Below, piece after piece: positions 27,847 through 35,071 of a stretch of DNA of 64,000 nt. Position 1 is the first letter of the stretch. Every line of letters starts with the position of its first letter. Position numbers and translations under genes: made by a program. Below the pieces are notes generated by a model. It was not told the DNA's origin and made no database searches. It was given only the letters and a program-made list of their open reading frames with translations. The stretch is from NCBI GenBank assembly GCA_965661345.1, contig CBFIDK010000001.1, positions 186,001-250,000 on the forward strand. Reading direction: 5' to 3'. This DNA is from GCA-2862585 sp965661345. GTDB taxonomy: Bacteria; Bacteroidota; Bacteroidia; Flavobacteriales; UBA7312.

Positions 27847-28734
27847 ATGAAGTTGAAAGGGATTTATCAATCGTATTCGTTGCCTAAACAGTTCTTTTTA
27901 CTCTTTCTTCTCATCTTTGTTTGCTTTTTTGTGGCGAACCTCATTGGTTTGTCAGGATCAATGCTATTTGGTGCTTCTTCATTGACCGATTTGCAAAACG
28001 AAAAGACTGTTTATGCTCTAAAGTTCTTACAAGCATGGAGTGCGGTGGGGGTTTTTGTTTTGCCCCCTTTCCTTTTTGCTTACCTAAGCGGCAATTCATT
28101 ATCGTTTAATGCCGTAAGTCGTCATCAGTTAATGTTGACAGCTGTTATCATGTTGTTTGCCATGCCACTTATAAATGCCATGTCAGTATGGAATGAACAA
28201 CTTCAGCTTCCAATTTTCCTGGAATCGGTAGAACTTTGGATGCGAGAGGCCGAAGCCAAAGCCATGAAAATTACTGAGGCTTTTCTAACGGTCAATACTG
28301 GGCTCGGCTTAGCGGTTAATATTTTGATAATTGCCATTATACCTGCGCTTGGTGAGGAATTGCTTTTTCGTGGAGTGATTCAAAAAGAATTGTCAAAATG
28401 GAGTGGTAAAATTCATTTGAGCATTTGGATTACAGCTTTTTTGTTTAGTGCCATGCACATGCAGTTTTTAGGCTTTTTTCCACGTTTTATAATTGGGGGT
28501 CTTTTGGGTTATATGTTTTTTTGGAGCGGCTCTATTTGGCTTCCTATATTAGCGCATTTTGTAAATAACGCTACGGCGGTTATTTTATCCTTTATGGTTA
28601 CAAATGGAAGGCTAACAAAAGATGTTGAAACGATTGGGGTAAATGAGGGGCAAACGTCTATGGTATTAATTTCTTTAGCTTCCGTGGGTTTACTGCTGTA
28701 TTTACTGAAAGAAATATCTCTAAAAAAGGCATAA
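27847..28734 (+). CDS. CPBP family intramembrane metalloprotease
   Basis: CPBP (Abi/CAAX-type) proteases cleave peptides inside the membrane. The 295-residue protein has about seven or eight helices. Motif 1 is EELLFRG with E170, E171 and R175, motif 2 is the His in FSAMHMQF (H204) and motif 3 is HFVNN (H237, N240). All metal- and substrate-binding positions are present, so it is probably active. Substrate is unknown. It is alone, with 31 nt to the divergent dusB start and a strong hairpin terminator overlapping its stop. Confidence 0.88.
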   Translation: MKLKGIYQSYSLPKQFFLLFLLIFVCFFVANLIGLSGSMLFGASSLTDLQNEKTVYALKFLQAWSAVGVFVLPPFLFAYLSGNSLSFNAVSRHQLMLTAVIMLFAMPLINAMSVWNEQLQLPIFLESVELWMREAEAKAMKITEAFLTVNTGLGLAVNILIIAIIPALGEELLFRGVIQKELSKWSGKIHLSIWITAFLFSAMHMQFLGFFPRFIIGGLLGYMFFWSGSIWLPILAHFVNNATAVILSFMVTNGRLTKDVETIGVNEGQTSMVLISLASVGLLLYLLKEISLKKA

Positions 28735-28760
28735 AAAAAGCCCTCTTGATTAGAGGGCTT
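28731..28760 (-). terminator. Rho-independent terminator of the exbB-exbD operon
   Basis: A perfect 9-bp stem (28738-28746 with 28752-28760) with a 5-nt loop. On the minus strand it is followed by a run of Ts (28733-28739), so it mainly ends the ExbBD transcript. On the plus strand it follows the CPBP stop and may act in both directions. Confidence 0.9.
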
Positions 28761-28780
28761 ACATTTTATTTTTGAAAATC

Positions 28781-29248
28781 TTATTTAACCGTTTTTCTCG
28801 TCGAGTAGTTAATCTTTAGAGCATTGGCTTTACGAAGTTCTTGCTTCACATCCGTTACGATTCCCATTCTGGTGTCTTTATCTACTTTAATAGAGGTGGT
28901 CATGAATGGCACCTCTTTTTCATCTCTAGCAGAACGTTCTGCTGAAATGTATTGAGGAATATCTTCCACAGTAGCAAAAGCATCGTTTAATTGTAATCGG
29001 GCTTTCGTTCCGTAAGTCGTTTGCATTCGCTCGACAGGACTTCCAATGTAAATGTAGCTTACTAAAGATTTTTTCTCCAGTTTCTGTATTTCACTGGCCT
29101 GTGGCAGACTTTGTTTTACCATAATGGTAGTCTCACGCATTACAGTAGTAACCATGAAGAAAAACAACAGCATAAAAACAATATCAGGTAGAGATGCTGT
29201 TGAAATACCCGGAGTATCTTTGTTGTTATCTTTTTTAAACTTAGACAT
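28781..29248 (-). CDS. ExbD/TolR family biopolymer transport protein (second copy)
   Basis: ExbD proteins couple the proton gradient to TonB-driven transport. The 155-residue protein has one membrane helix (SLPDIVFMLLFFFMVTTVMR, about 19-38) that carries the essential Asp D22, and a periplasmic domain. It begins 2 nt after the preceding exbD and is the last gene of the exbB-X-exbD-exbD operon, followed by a strong terminator. Paired exbD copies of this type are usual in Bacteroidota. The numerous TonB-dependent receptors of such organisms probably rely on it. Confidence 0.92.
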   Translation of the reverse strand: MSKFKKDNNKDTPGISTASLPDIVFMLLFFFMVTTVMRETTIMVKQSLPQASEIQKLEKKSLVSYIYIGSPVERMQTTYGTKARLQLNDAFATVEDIPQYISAERSARDEKEVPFMTTSIKVDKDTRMGIVTDVKQELRKANALKINYSTRKTVK

Positions 29249-29250
29249 AA

Positions 29251-29796
29251 TTATTTTCCTATGTTTTTAGGTTCTGCTTCAGAAATCTTTTGAGGATATT
29301 CTTTTCTAATTTCTTTTTGTTGACTGCCTGTTAAATCGCTATACATCATGCCAAATTTTTTCATTGCTCTGGCGTCTCTTAATTCACGGTAAGCGGCGGC
29401 TAATTCGTTTTGAACTTGAATGTAAGTTTCATACGAAGTACCTCTATCATTTTGCAATGATATAATTGCTTTTTGTGGATTGTCTGATGATTCTGGGTCT
29501 CTGCCATTATTATTGATAAAGGCTTTGGCACCCGCTCTGAGCTGAGAAATATCTAGAAATTCATTCTCTACTAACAATTGATTGTTTGAATTGATTAGAA
29601 CTACATAGATATTCTTGGCCTTGATTTGAGAATCGTCTTGTTCGATTTCCTCTTCAGGCATTGGAGGTAATTTACGAGCCAAACCCGTATCTACGTCCAT
29701 GGTCGTGGTTACCAAAAAGAAGATGAGAAGTAAGAAAGCAATATCGGCCATAGAGCCAGCATTGATTTCTGATGCACCTTTTGCTCTTCTTGCCAT
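29251..29796 (-). CDS. ExbD/TolR family biopolymer transport protein (first copy)
   Basis: This 181-residue ExbD has the basic start MARRAKGASEINAGSMADIA followed by FLLLIFFLVTTTMD; D18 in SMADIAF is the proton-handling aspartate of the family. A periplasmic domain follows. I start it at the ATG at 29796; an in-frame ATG 36 nt upstream lies inside the previous gene and adds a non-homologous leader. The chosen start lies 4 nt after the stop of the small membrane protein gene. It is the third gene in the operon after exbB and the small membrane protein. Confidence 0.92.
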   Translation of the reverse strand: MARRAKGASEINAGSMADIAFLLLIFFLVTTTMDVDTGLARKLPPMPEEEIEQDDSQIKAKNIYVVLINSNNQLLVENEFLDISQLRAGAKAFINNNGRDPESSDNPQKAIISLQNDRGTSYETYIQVQNELAAAYRELRDARAMKKFGMMYSDLTGSQQKEIRKEYPQKISEAEPKNIGK

Positions 29797-29800
29797 AATT

Positions 29801-30139
29801 CTATTTTTTAAATAGTTTTCCCAATTCAGCAAATAGAACTGCAGCTATTGCACCAATAGAAAGGATGTAGAAGGTAATTAAACCCATTCCTACTCTTTTG
29901 GTCGAAGCCTCAGTCATTCCAAATTTCTCAGAACCAGGGAAGTTCATAATATCTCCTGATGCGAATATGTATGAAATGATGCAAATAAGCACCAAGCCAC
30001 CCACTCCCATCAGCGCGTTTTTGCCTTTAGAAGGATTCTTAGCCAAAAACATTATTGGATAAACGATGGCCGCTAGTGCAGCAATGCCTATCAAAATGTA
30101 GGTAAGAATCAATCCAGCGTTGATTAGAAATTCTGACAT
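29801..30139 (-). CDS. Small conserved membrane protein in the ExbBD operon
   Basis: The 112-residue product has three predicted membrane helices (about residues 6-32, 42-60 and 86-106) and a short polar loop with KNPSKGKN and a GSEKFGMTEASTKR segment. I do not recognise a named family, but similar small proteins occur between exbB and exbD in Bacteroidota. It begins 3 nt after the exbB stop and ends 4 nt before the first exbD, so it is made with the complex. A structural or regulatory subunit of the motor is a reasonable guess and nothing more. Confidence 0.75.
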   Translation of the reverse strand: MSEFLINAGLILTYILIGIAALAAIVYPIMFLAKNPSKGKNALMGVGGLVLICIISYIFASGDIMNFPGSEKFGMTEASTKRVGMGLITFYILSIGAIAAVLFAELGKLFKK

Positions 30140-30142
30140 GCT

Positions 30143-30946
30143 TTATTTGATTTTATTTTTTACTAAAATATCTACAAAAGAGATTGAAGCGTCTTCCATA
30201 GTGTTTACGATGCTGTCAATTTTTGCAACGATGTAGTTGTAAAAGATTTGAAGTATCATCGCAACAATAAGACCGAATACCGTTGTTAAAAGAGCGACTT
30301 TAATACCTCCAGCAACTAGAGATGGAGAGATGTCACCTGCTGCCTCAATAGCGTCAAATGCACCAATCATACCGATTACAGTACCCATGAAACCAAGCAT
30401 TGGCGCTAGAGCAATGAATAAGGAAATCCAAGAAAGGCCTCTTTCCAATAATCCCATTTGTACACTTCCGTACGCTACAACTGATTTCTCAACAACATCA
30501 ATGCCTTCACCTGAACGGTCAAGACCTTGGTAGAAAATACTTGCTACAGGGCCAGCAGTGTTTCTGCAAACCTCTTTAGCGCCTTCTACGTTTCCTGAAG
30601 ATAATGCACCTTCAATATCGTTTAGTAATTCGTCAGCGTTTGTAGTGGCTTTGTTTAGGTAAATAATACGCTCAATACATAGTGCTAATCCTAAAATTAG
30701 ACACAATAGAACGATACCCATGAACGATGGGCCACCTTCAATAAATTTTTGTTTGATGACTTGGTGAAAAGAAGGGTTTTCAGCGACTTCAGCGCTTACT
30801 TTTTCTACTACTTCTTCTTCAACAGTTTGTGTTTCTTCAACTTGGGCGGTTGAGTCAACTTCATCTTGGGTAATAGCATAGGACACCTGACTTGTACCTA
30901 TTGAAAGGGAAATAGTCAGCATAAAAAGTGCTAAGAGATTTTTCAT
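30143..30946 (-). CDS. exbB: MotA/TolQ/ExbB proton channel family protein
   Basis: ExbB forms the pentameric proton channel around ExbD and energises TonB. The protein has a signal-like N-terminus (cleavage near SYA-I), an acidic linker (about 28-60), then three helices: GIVLLCLILGLALCIERIIY near 77-96, a second near 170-195 (LGFMGTVIGMIGAFDAI follows) and a third near 215-240. The GTVIGMI motif is typical of the family. Length is 267 aa. It heads the four-gene operon and has an exact -7 box about 40 nt upstream. Confidence 0.93.
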   Translation of the reverse strand: MKNLLALFMLTISLSIGTSQVSYAITQDEVDSTAQVEETQTVEEEVVEKVSAEVAENPSFHQVIKQKFIEGGPSFMGIVLLCLILGLALCIERIIYLNKATTNADELLNDIEGALSSGNVEGAKEVCRNTAGPVASIFYQGLDRSGEGIDVVEKSVVAYGSVQMGLLERGLSWISLFIALAPMLGFMGTVIGMIGAFDAIEAAGDISPSLVAGGIKVALLTTVFGLIVAMILQIFYNYIVAKIDSIVNTMEDASISFVDILVKNKIK

Positions 30947-30986
30947 TTTGATATTGTTTTAATTTGATTTAAAATTTTAAGTATCG

Positions 30987-30994
30987 CAAATCTA
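30987..30994 (-). promoter_or_regulatory. -7 box for the exbB operon
   Basis: Minus-strand TAGATTTG, an exact TAnnTTTG, with the ATG of exbB 40 nt downstream. A TTG lies 26 nt further upstream, slightly longer than the usual spacing. Confidence 0.55.
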
Positions 30995-31130
30995 CACAAA
31001 TAATTTAAAATACTGTTGTTCAATTTTTACACCACTTATTACGTTCTGCGTGTACTTTTATTGTGTTGTTAGTAATAACTACTTGAAAATTTAAACAGTA
31101 TTATTAAGGAATAACACCCTTTATCAATCT

Positions 31131-31853
31131 TTATAACTCTTTTGTAAGGATAATCTCAAAAGACTCTTCGTTAGGGACAGCAGCACCTAACCAATCCCAA
31201 TATGTATTACGCCATATTATTGCATTGCCAGAAGCTGGGTTGTTTGGCGATGAGTTGCTCGTGAAATCACCAATAAAAGCATAAACATCTTGAACGTTTT
31301 TTACTGAAACAGTATAGCCAGTATCTAAAAACCAAGGCGCTGCAACAACATCTTCGCCCCAATCATACACTTCAGTTATCGAGAAGTTCCCATAATACAA
31401 ATTATTTAAATTATCCTCTTGAATGACTTGACCACCGCTTAATTTTTGAATTATAATATTATCCTCTGAAAAGGTTACCCTATTCTCTAGAGCATCATCA
31501 ATCCAACTCCCCCAAAGCCACGCACTAGGATTGAATAAATTTGTTTCGGTTGTATCTAGTGGGTCAACGAAAATCGTATCATTTACTGTTATCGTGTCAA
31601 CCAAAGTTATTGTGTCGGTCGTATTTATTGTTATAGTGTCAACCGTATTTATAATTAAAGTATCAATTGAACTTATAATTACAGTGTCCGTTGTGTTTAT
31701 TAAAACCGTATCAGTTAAATTAATTATTAAGGTGTCTGTTGAGTTAATTACTATTGTATCGTAAATGGTTGTTGGTGTAGGCACTTCAACCTCGTCAGGC
31801 GTACAGAATACAATAAACATAGATAGTCCAACTAAAAGCAGTAAATTTTTCAT
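31131..31853 (-). CDS. Probable surface lipoprotein with tandem 8-residue repeats
   Basis: This 240-residue protein is not recognised. It begins with a hydrophobic signal (MKNLLLLVGLSMFIVFC) followed by TPDEVEV; the Cys and acidic tail resemble a Bacteroidota surface lipoprotein, but the residue before Cys is Phe, a poor lipobox. Residues about 31-95 consist of repeats of DT, two or three aliphatic residues, Asn, two Thr/Ser-like residues. The remaining C-terminal half (about 105-240) is an aromatic-rich beta domain. The gene stands alone downstream of the tRNA-Ser gap with its own -7 box. A spacer or stalk role for the repeat is an inference. Confidence 0.65.
   Translation of the reverse strand: MKNLLLLVGLSMFIVFCTPDEVEVPTPTTIYDTIVINSTDTLIINLTDTVLINTTDTVIISSIDTLIINTVDTITINTTDTITLVDTITVNDTIFVDPLDTTETNLFNPSAWLWGSWIDDALENRVTFSEDNIIIQKLSGGQVIQEDNLNNLYYGNFSITEVYDWGEDVVAAPWFLDTGYTVSVKNVQDVYAFIGDFTSNSSPNNPASGNAIIWRNTYWDWLGAAVPNEESFEIILTKEL
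31576..31755 (-). repeat. Tandem 24-bp coding repeat
   Basis: Six units of 24 bp (starts at 31612, 31636, 31660, 31684, 31708 and 31732 in plus coordinates) follow two 18-bp units (31576 and 31594). On the plus strand every unit starts gt[ag]tc. Unit length is a multiple of three, so the reading frame is kept when copies are gained or lost. Confidence 0.9.
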
Positions 31854-31875
31854 AGTTATAGTTTTAAGTTCATTG

Positions 31876-31883
31876 CAAAGTTA
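31876..31883 (-). promoter_or_regulatory. -7 box for the probable lipoprotein gene
   Basis: Minus-strand TAACTTTG is an exact TAnnTTTG, 22 nt before the ATG at 31853. It lies only about 18 bp from the first repeat unit of the gap. Confidence 0.55.
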
Positions 31884-31900
31884 AATATTTTAAGTAAGAT

Positions 31901-31951
31901 CTTTAAATAGACAAAAACACTCTTTTTGTTTATTGCGGAAAGGAAGGGATT
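31901..31951 (-). repeat. tRNA-Ser 3'-end repeat, distal copy
   Basis: On the plus strand: CTTTAAATAG (31901-31910), a 7-bp hairpin with loop CACTC (31911-31929), then the 17-bp tRNA-end sequence GCGGAAAGGAAGGGATT (31935-31951). The same order occurs at 32049-32107. Confidence 0.85.
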
Positions 31952-32048
31952 ATTTCATGATCCCAGAAAGGGGAGTATCAATACGACAAAAATCGCTTCG
32001 CTTCTTTTTTCTCTAAAACCCCTTTTGGTAAACAAGTTCACCCAAGGT

Positions 32049-32107
32049 CTTTAAATAGAAAAAACACCCTTTGGGGTGCTTTTGTCTATTGCGGAAAGGA
32101 AGGGATT
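32049..32107 (-). repeat. tRNA-Ser 3'-end repeat, middle copy
   Basis: On the plus strand: CTTTAAATAG (32049-32058), a hairpin CACCC-TTTG-GGGTG (32065-32078), then the 17-bp sequence at 32091-32107. Eight bases longer than the distal copy between the two shared blocks. Confidence 0.85.
32059..32078 (-). terminator. Terminator-like hairpin next to the middle tRNA-end copy
   Basis: A 5-bp GC-rich stem with loop CAAA on the minus strand followed by six Ts. It sits in the position, relative to the tRNA-end copy, that the true tRNA terminator has next to the real gene. Confidence 0.5.
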
Positions 32108-32167
32108 TTTCGTTTTACTTCGTAAACCTCAAGAATTTCATTTCGAACATGGGTTCTCATCCCTAAA

Positions 32168-32204
32168 CAAAAAAACAGAAACCACTCCAAAGAGTAATTT
32201 CTGT
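32168..32204 (-). terminator. Terminator of tRNA-Ser
   Basis: A hairpin with an outer 7-bp stem (32175-32181 with 32198-32204) and an inner 4-bp stem (32184-32187 with 32192-32195), loop TTTG on the minus strand, followed by a run of seven Ts (32168-32174). It starts 6 nt past the tRNA 3' end. Confidence 0.85.
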
Positions 32205-32209
32205 TTTTG

Positions 32210-32294
32210 CGGAAAGGAAGGGATTCGAACCCCCGATACGTTTCCGTATACACGCTTTCCAAGCGTGCGCCTTAAGCCACTCGGCCACCTTTCC
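32210..32294 (-). tRNA. tRNA-Ser (anticodon GGA)
   Basis: The 85-nt sequence folds as a class II tRNA. The acceptor stem pairs GGAAAGG with CCTTTCC, the anticodon loop TTGGAAA sits on a CACGC/GCGTG stem and gives GGA, the long variable arm ATACG-GAAA-CGTAT is characteristic of serine, and the T loop is TTCGAAT with two G-U pairs in the T stem. The discriminator base is G, as expected for serine. CCA is not encoded. A -7 box lies upstream and a hairpin terminator downstream. The last 16 bases recur twice in the following gap. Confidence 0.97.
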
Positions 32295-32304
32295 AATACG
32301 GGGG

Positions 32305-32312
32305 CAAATCTA
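32305..32312 (-). promoter_or_regulatory. -7 box for tRNA-Ser
   Basis: Minus-strand TAGATTTG is an exact TAnnTTTG, 10 nt before the tRNA 5' end, so only a short 5' leader would need processing. It lies in the 29-bp gap after ansA. Confidence 0.6.
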
Positions 32313-32323
32313 CTAAATGAAAT

Positions 32324-33328
32324 TTAATTGGTCAGTTCTCCTCTCAATGAAATTTGTAGAAGATCTTTTATTTTTTCATTCGAATACCCTTGACCTAATA
32401 AGTACATGAGTTTAGTTACTGCCGCTTCAGTGGTCATGTCTTTTCCGCCAACTACCCCTAAGCGCTCGAGTTTTGAACTCGTTTCGTAAAGTCCTTGGCT
32501 CACACTTCCTGACAAGCATTGACTTACGTTTAAAATAATTTTACCCTTTTGTACGGCTGTTTTTAAGGACTCAATAAACCAATCTTCGGTTGTGGCATTG
32601 CCTGCGCCAAAGGTTTCTAAAATTATGCCTTTGTAAGGCAGTTCTAGAATGGTGCTAACGTATTCTTTTTTCATGCTTGGAAAAAGTTTTAGAATAAGAA
32701 CATCATCACTCAAATTAGTGTTTACTTTCAGCTCTTTGTCAGTGTGGTCGTAGCTAATAGGACTGTATTTTATTTCCAAACCTGCTTCGGCAAGGGGTAT
32801 GAAATTAGGACTTTTAAAGGCTTCGAAGTGTTCGGCATTAACTTTTATGCTACGGTTTCCTCTAAGTAATCGGTATTCAAAATAGACACATACTTCTGGC
32901 ACTTTTCCCTCTGCTGCAATTTCAATTGATGAGATAATATTTTCTTTAGCATCGGTACGCCTAACGCCAATGGGTAACTGGGCGCCCGTGAGTACTACAG
33001 GTTTTTGTAAGTTCTCTAGCATATAGCTTAACACTGAGGCTGTGTAAGCCATAGTGTCTGAGCCGTGAAGAATGACAAAACCATCGAATTTATGGTATTC
33101 TGTTTTTATGATTTCTGCCAACGTCACCCATACTTCCTGATTCATGTTTGAAGAGTCAATAGGCGCATCAATACTTGCAGTTTGTATGTTTATGTCAAAG
33201 GTTTTGAGTTCAGGAATTTGGCTTTCAAGCTTTTCTAAATCGAAAGCTTTCAAACTGCCTTCGCCAGATTTATACATGCCAATTGTTCCACCAGTATATA
33301 TGAGTAGTACAGACTTTAAATGTGTCAT
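32324..33328 (-). CDS. ansA: Type I L-asparaginase
   Basis: The cytoplasmic type I enzyme hydrolyses asparagine to aspartate and ammonia. TGGTIGM at residues 12-18 contains the first catalytic Thr, DSSNM at 58-62 binds substrate, and HGSDTMAYTAS at 88-98 holds the second Thr and Asp. Length is 334 aa and there is no signal peptide, which supports type I. Its ATG overlaps the tatD stop by 4 nt (ATGA), so the two are co-translated. It ends just before the tRNA-Ser promoter. Confidence 0.94.
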   Translation of the reverse strand: MTHLKSVLLIYTGGTIGMYKSGEGSLKAFDLEKLESQIPELKTFDINIQTASIDAPIDSSNMNQEVWVTLAEIIKTEYHKFDGFVILHGSDTMAYTASVLSYMLENLQKPVVLTGAQLPIGVRRTDAKENIISSIEIAAEGKVPEVCVYFEYRLLRGNRSIKVNAEHFEAFKSPNFIPLAEAGLEIKYSPISYDHTDKELKVNTNLSDDVLILKLFPSMKKEYVSTILELPYKGIILETFGAGNATTEDWFIESLKTAVQKGKIILNVSQCLSGSVSQGLYETSSKLERLGVVGGKDMTTEAAVTKLMYLLGQGYSNEKIKDLLQISLRGELTN

Positions 33329-34092
33329 AGTTTAAATAATGTATTAGCGTTGTGAGAAGTTACTTTGGCAACTTCCTCCACATTTATCTCGTAAATTTCG
33401 GCAAGTTTTTGCGCGATTAAGGGTAAAAACGAACTTTCATTGCGTTGGCCTCTATGAGGCGTGGGCGCTAGGTACGGGCTGTCCGTTTCCAAAATGAGGT
33501 GGTTTAAATCCAGATTTTTTAGGGTTTTGTCCAAGCCACTATTTTTGAAAGTGACAACTCCTCCAACGCCTAACATAAAGCCTAATTCAATGGCTTTTTT
33601 AGCTTGCGCTTCATTTCCTGTAAAGCAATGAAAAACTCCCCTTAAATGGTCGTCATTTACCTCTTCGATGATTTCAAAAACTTCATCAAAACTTTCTCTA
33701 ATGTGAATAGCAACAGGCAAATCGTATTCTTTAGCCCAAATCAATTGTTGGCGAAATGCCTCTTTTTGAATGTCTAAAGTGTCTTTATCCCAATACAAAT
33801 CAATGCCTATTTCCCCCACTGCTACATATCTTCCTTTATCAAGATAAGACTTTACGATTTGCAATTCTTCCAAATAATTTTCTTTAACATCGCAGGGGTG
33901 CAAGCCCATCATAGGAAAGCAATGTGTAGGAAAGTCAGCACATAATTTATGCATGGCATCAATGGTCTGACTATTGATGTTTGGCAATAACATTTTACTC
34001 ACGCCTTTATCGATAGCGTTTTGAACTATCAGATGTCTGTCATCATCAAACTGACTACTAAACAAATGGGTGTGGGTATCTATCAGATTCAT
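33325..34092 (-). CDS. tatD: TatD family metal-dependent hydrolase
   Basis: TatD proteins are metal-dependent DNases of the amidohydrolase fold. The metal-binding motif DTHTHLF has H7 and H9, and further ligands lie in GEIGIDLYWDKD, AIHIRES, GVFHCFTG and ETDSPYLAP. Length is 255 aa. It is the first gene of a two-gene operon with ansA. Its -7 box lies 5 nt from the ATG, and it is divergent from a GT9 gene whose start is 37 nt away. Confidence 0.93.
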   Translation of the reverse strand: MNLIDTHTHLFSSQFDDDRHLIVQNAIDKGVSKMLLPNINSQTIDAMHKLCADFPTHCFPMMGLHPCDVKENYLEELQIVKSYLDKGRYVAVGEIGIDLYWDKDTLDIQKEAFRQQLIWAKEYDLPVAIHIRESFDEVFEIIEEVNDDHLRGVFHCFTGNEAQAKKAIELGFMLGVGGVVTFKNSGLDKTLKNLDLNHLILETDSPYLAPTPHRGQRNESSFLPLIAQKLAEIYEINVEEVAKVTSHNANTLFKL

Positions 34093-34097
34093 GAGGG

Positions 34098-34105
34098 CAA
34101 AATTA
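34098..34105 (-). promoter_or_regulatory. -7 box for tatD-ansA
   Basis: Minus-strand TAATTTTG is an exact TAnnTTTG, with 5 nt to the ATG at 34092. A leaderless mRNA is predicted. Confidence 0.5.
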
Positions 34106-34117
34106 GGATAATTTATT

Positions 34118-34125
34118 TAGCTTTG
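34118..34125 (+). promoter_or_regulatory. -7 box for the GT9 gene
   Basis: TAGCTTTG is an exact TAnnTTTG. It ends 4 nt before the ATG at 34130 and 16 nt before the second Met codon at 34142, so it either drives a leaderless mRNA or marks the second Met as start. Confidence 0.5.
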
Positions 34126-34129
34126 AACG

Positions 34130-35071
34130 ATGTCTAAACCGATGAAAATATTAGTGATTCGCTTGAGTTCTATTGGCGATATTGTATTAACATCTCCTGT
34201 TGTTAGAGTGTTAAAAAAACAACTAAATGCAGAGGTTCACTTTCTAACCAAAAAGACATTTGCAAATTGGCTGTGCCACAATCCATACATTGATGCCATA
34301 CACCATTATGAAGATGGAACAGCACCATTGGAATCGGAAAAGTTTGATTTTGTAGTGGATTTACACCACAATTTGCGCACCCTAAAAGTAAAAAGAGCTT
34401 TGAAATTACCTTCTAAAAGTGTCAATAAGCTAAATATTAGAAAGTTCATTTTGACTACTTTTAAGTTAAACCTTATGCCGCCCATTCACATGGTGGATAG
34501 AAACATAGCTACCGTAGAACATTTAGGGGTAAAAAACGATATGCTGGGACTAGATTTTTTTATTCCTGAATCGGCATCTCTTCCTGAAAAATTTCAGCTT
34601 AAAAAGCCGTTTGTGGCAGTAGTCATCGGCGGGCAACACGCTACCAAAATATTACCCACTTTTAAGATTATTGAATTGTGTAAACAGTTAAATCGTCCAT
34701 TCGTTTTAGTTGGAGGGCCTGAAGATGCGGATCGCGGAGAGGAAATCATTACGAATACTCAACAGGGCTTAAATGCTTGTGGTGAACTGTCGCTTATTCA
34801 ATCGGCATTATTGGTGAAGGGAGCTGAATTTGTAGTCTCTCATGATACTGGCATGATGCATATTTCAGCGGCTTTAAAGAAAAAAATATATTCCGTTTGG
34901 GGAAATACTGCCCCTCCATTTGGCATGGTACCTTACCTCCCAAATCCAGATTCAGTGATAGTAGAAAATAAAAATTTAGGTTGTCGTCCGTGCTCAAAAA
35001 TTGGGTATTCAAAATGCCCAAGAGGACATTTCAAGTGTATGACCGAAATAGATTTATCGCCGATTAAGTAA
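34130..35071 (+). CDS. Glycosyltransferase family 9 protein (heptosyltransferase-like)
   Basis: GT9 enzymes add heptose or similar sugars to lipopolysaccharide inner core. The N-terminal GT-B segment KILVIRLSSIGDIVLTSPVV and the C-terminal SHDTGMMHISAALKKKIYSV motif fit the family. Near the end, a cysteine-rich tail (NLGCRPCSKIGYSKCPRGHF) is common in Bacteroidota members. Length is 313 aa from the first ATG, or 309 from the second (34142), where many homologues begin. Its end overlaps the convergent thioesterase gene by 8 nt. Acceptor sugar is not known. Confidence 0.86.
   Translation: MSKPMKILVIRLSSIGDIVLTSPVVRVLKKQLNAEVHFLTKKTFANWLCHNPYIDAIHHYEDGTAPLESEKFDFVVDLHHNLRTLKVKRALKLPSKSVNKLNIRKFILTTFKLNLMPPIHMVDRNIATVEHLGVKNDMLGLDFFIPESASLPEKFQLKKPFVAVVIGGQHATKILPTFKIIELCKQLNRPFVLVGGPEDADRGEEIITNTQQGLNACGELSLIQSALLVKGAEFVVSHDTGMMHISAALKKKIYSVWGNTAPPFGMVPYLPNPDSVIVENKNLGCRPCSKIGYSKCPRGHFKCMTEIDLSPIK

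Larger units (their letters stand above)
31854..32209. other. Gap of about 356 bp without protein genes, with tRNA-3'-end repeats
   Basis: This stretch between the lipoprotein gene and tRNA-Ser holds the lipoprotein -7 box (31876-31883), two extra copies of the tRNA-Ser 3' end (31935-31951 and 32091-32107), and hairpins next to each copy. No credible protein gene is present. A reading frame at 32076-32327 on the plus strand is an antisense translation of the tRNA and its flank and is not a gene. Confidence 0.85.

Noticed and set aside
30947..31130. Terminator of the lipoprotein gene
   Set aside because: No stem of useful length is visible downstream of its stop; only the exbB promoter box was recognised in this gap.
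31576..31755. 24-bp repeat as a CRISPR array
   Set aside because: The units are contiguous without spacers, lie within a reading frame and have a multiple-of-three length. No cas genes are present.
32076..32327. Plus-strand reading frame of 83 codons across the tRNA-Ser gene
   Set aside because: It translates the antisense of the tRNA and its repeats (the familiar RTPDTFPYTRFPS-like peptide seen in many false annotations). No start signal or family match.
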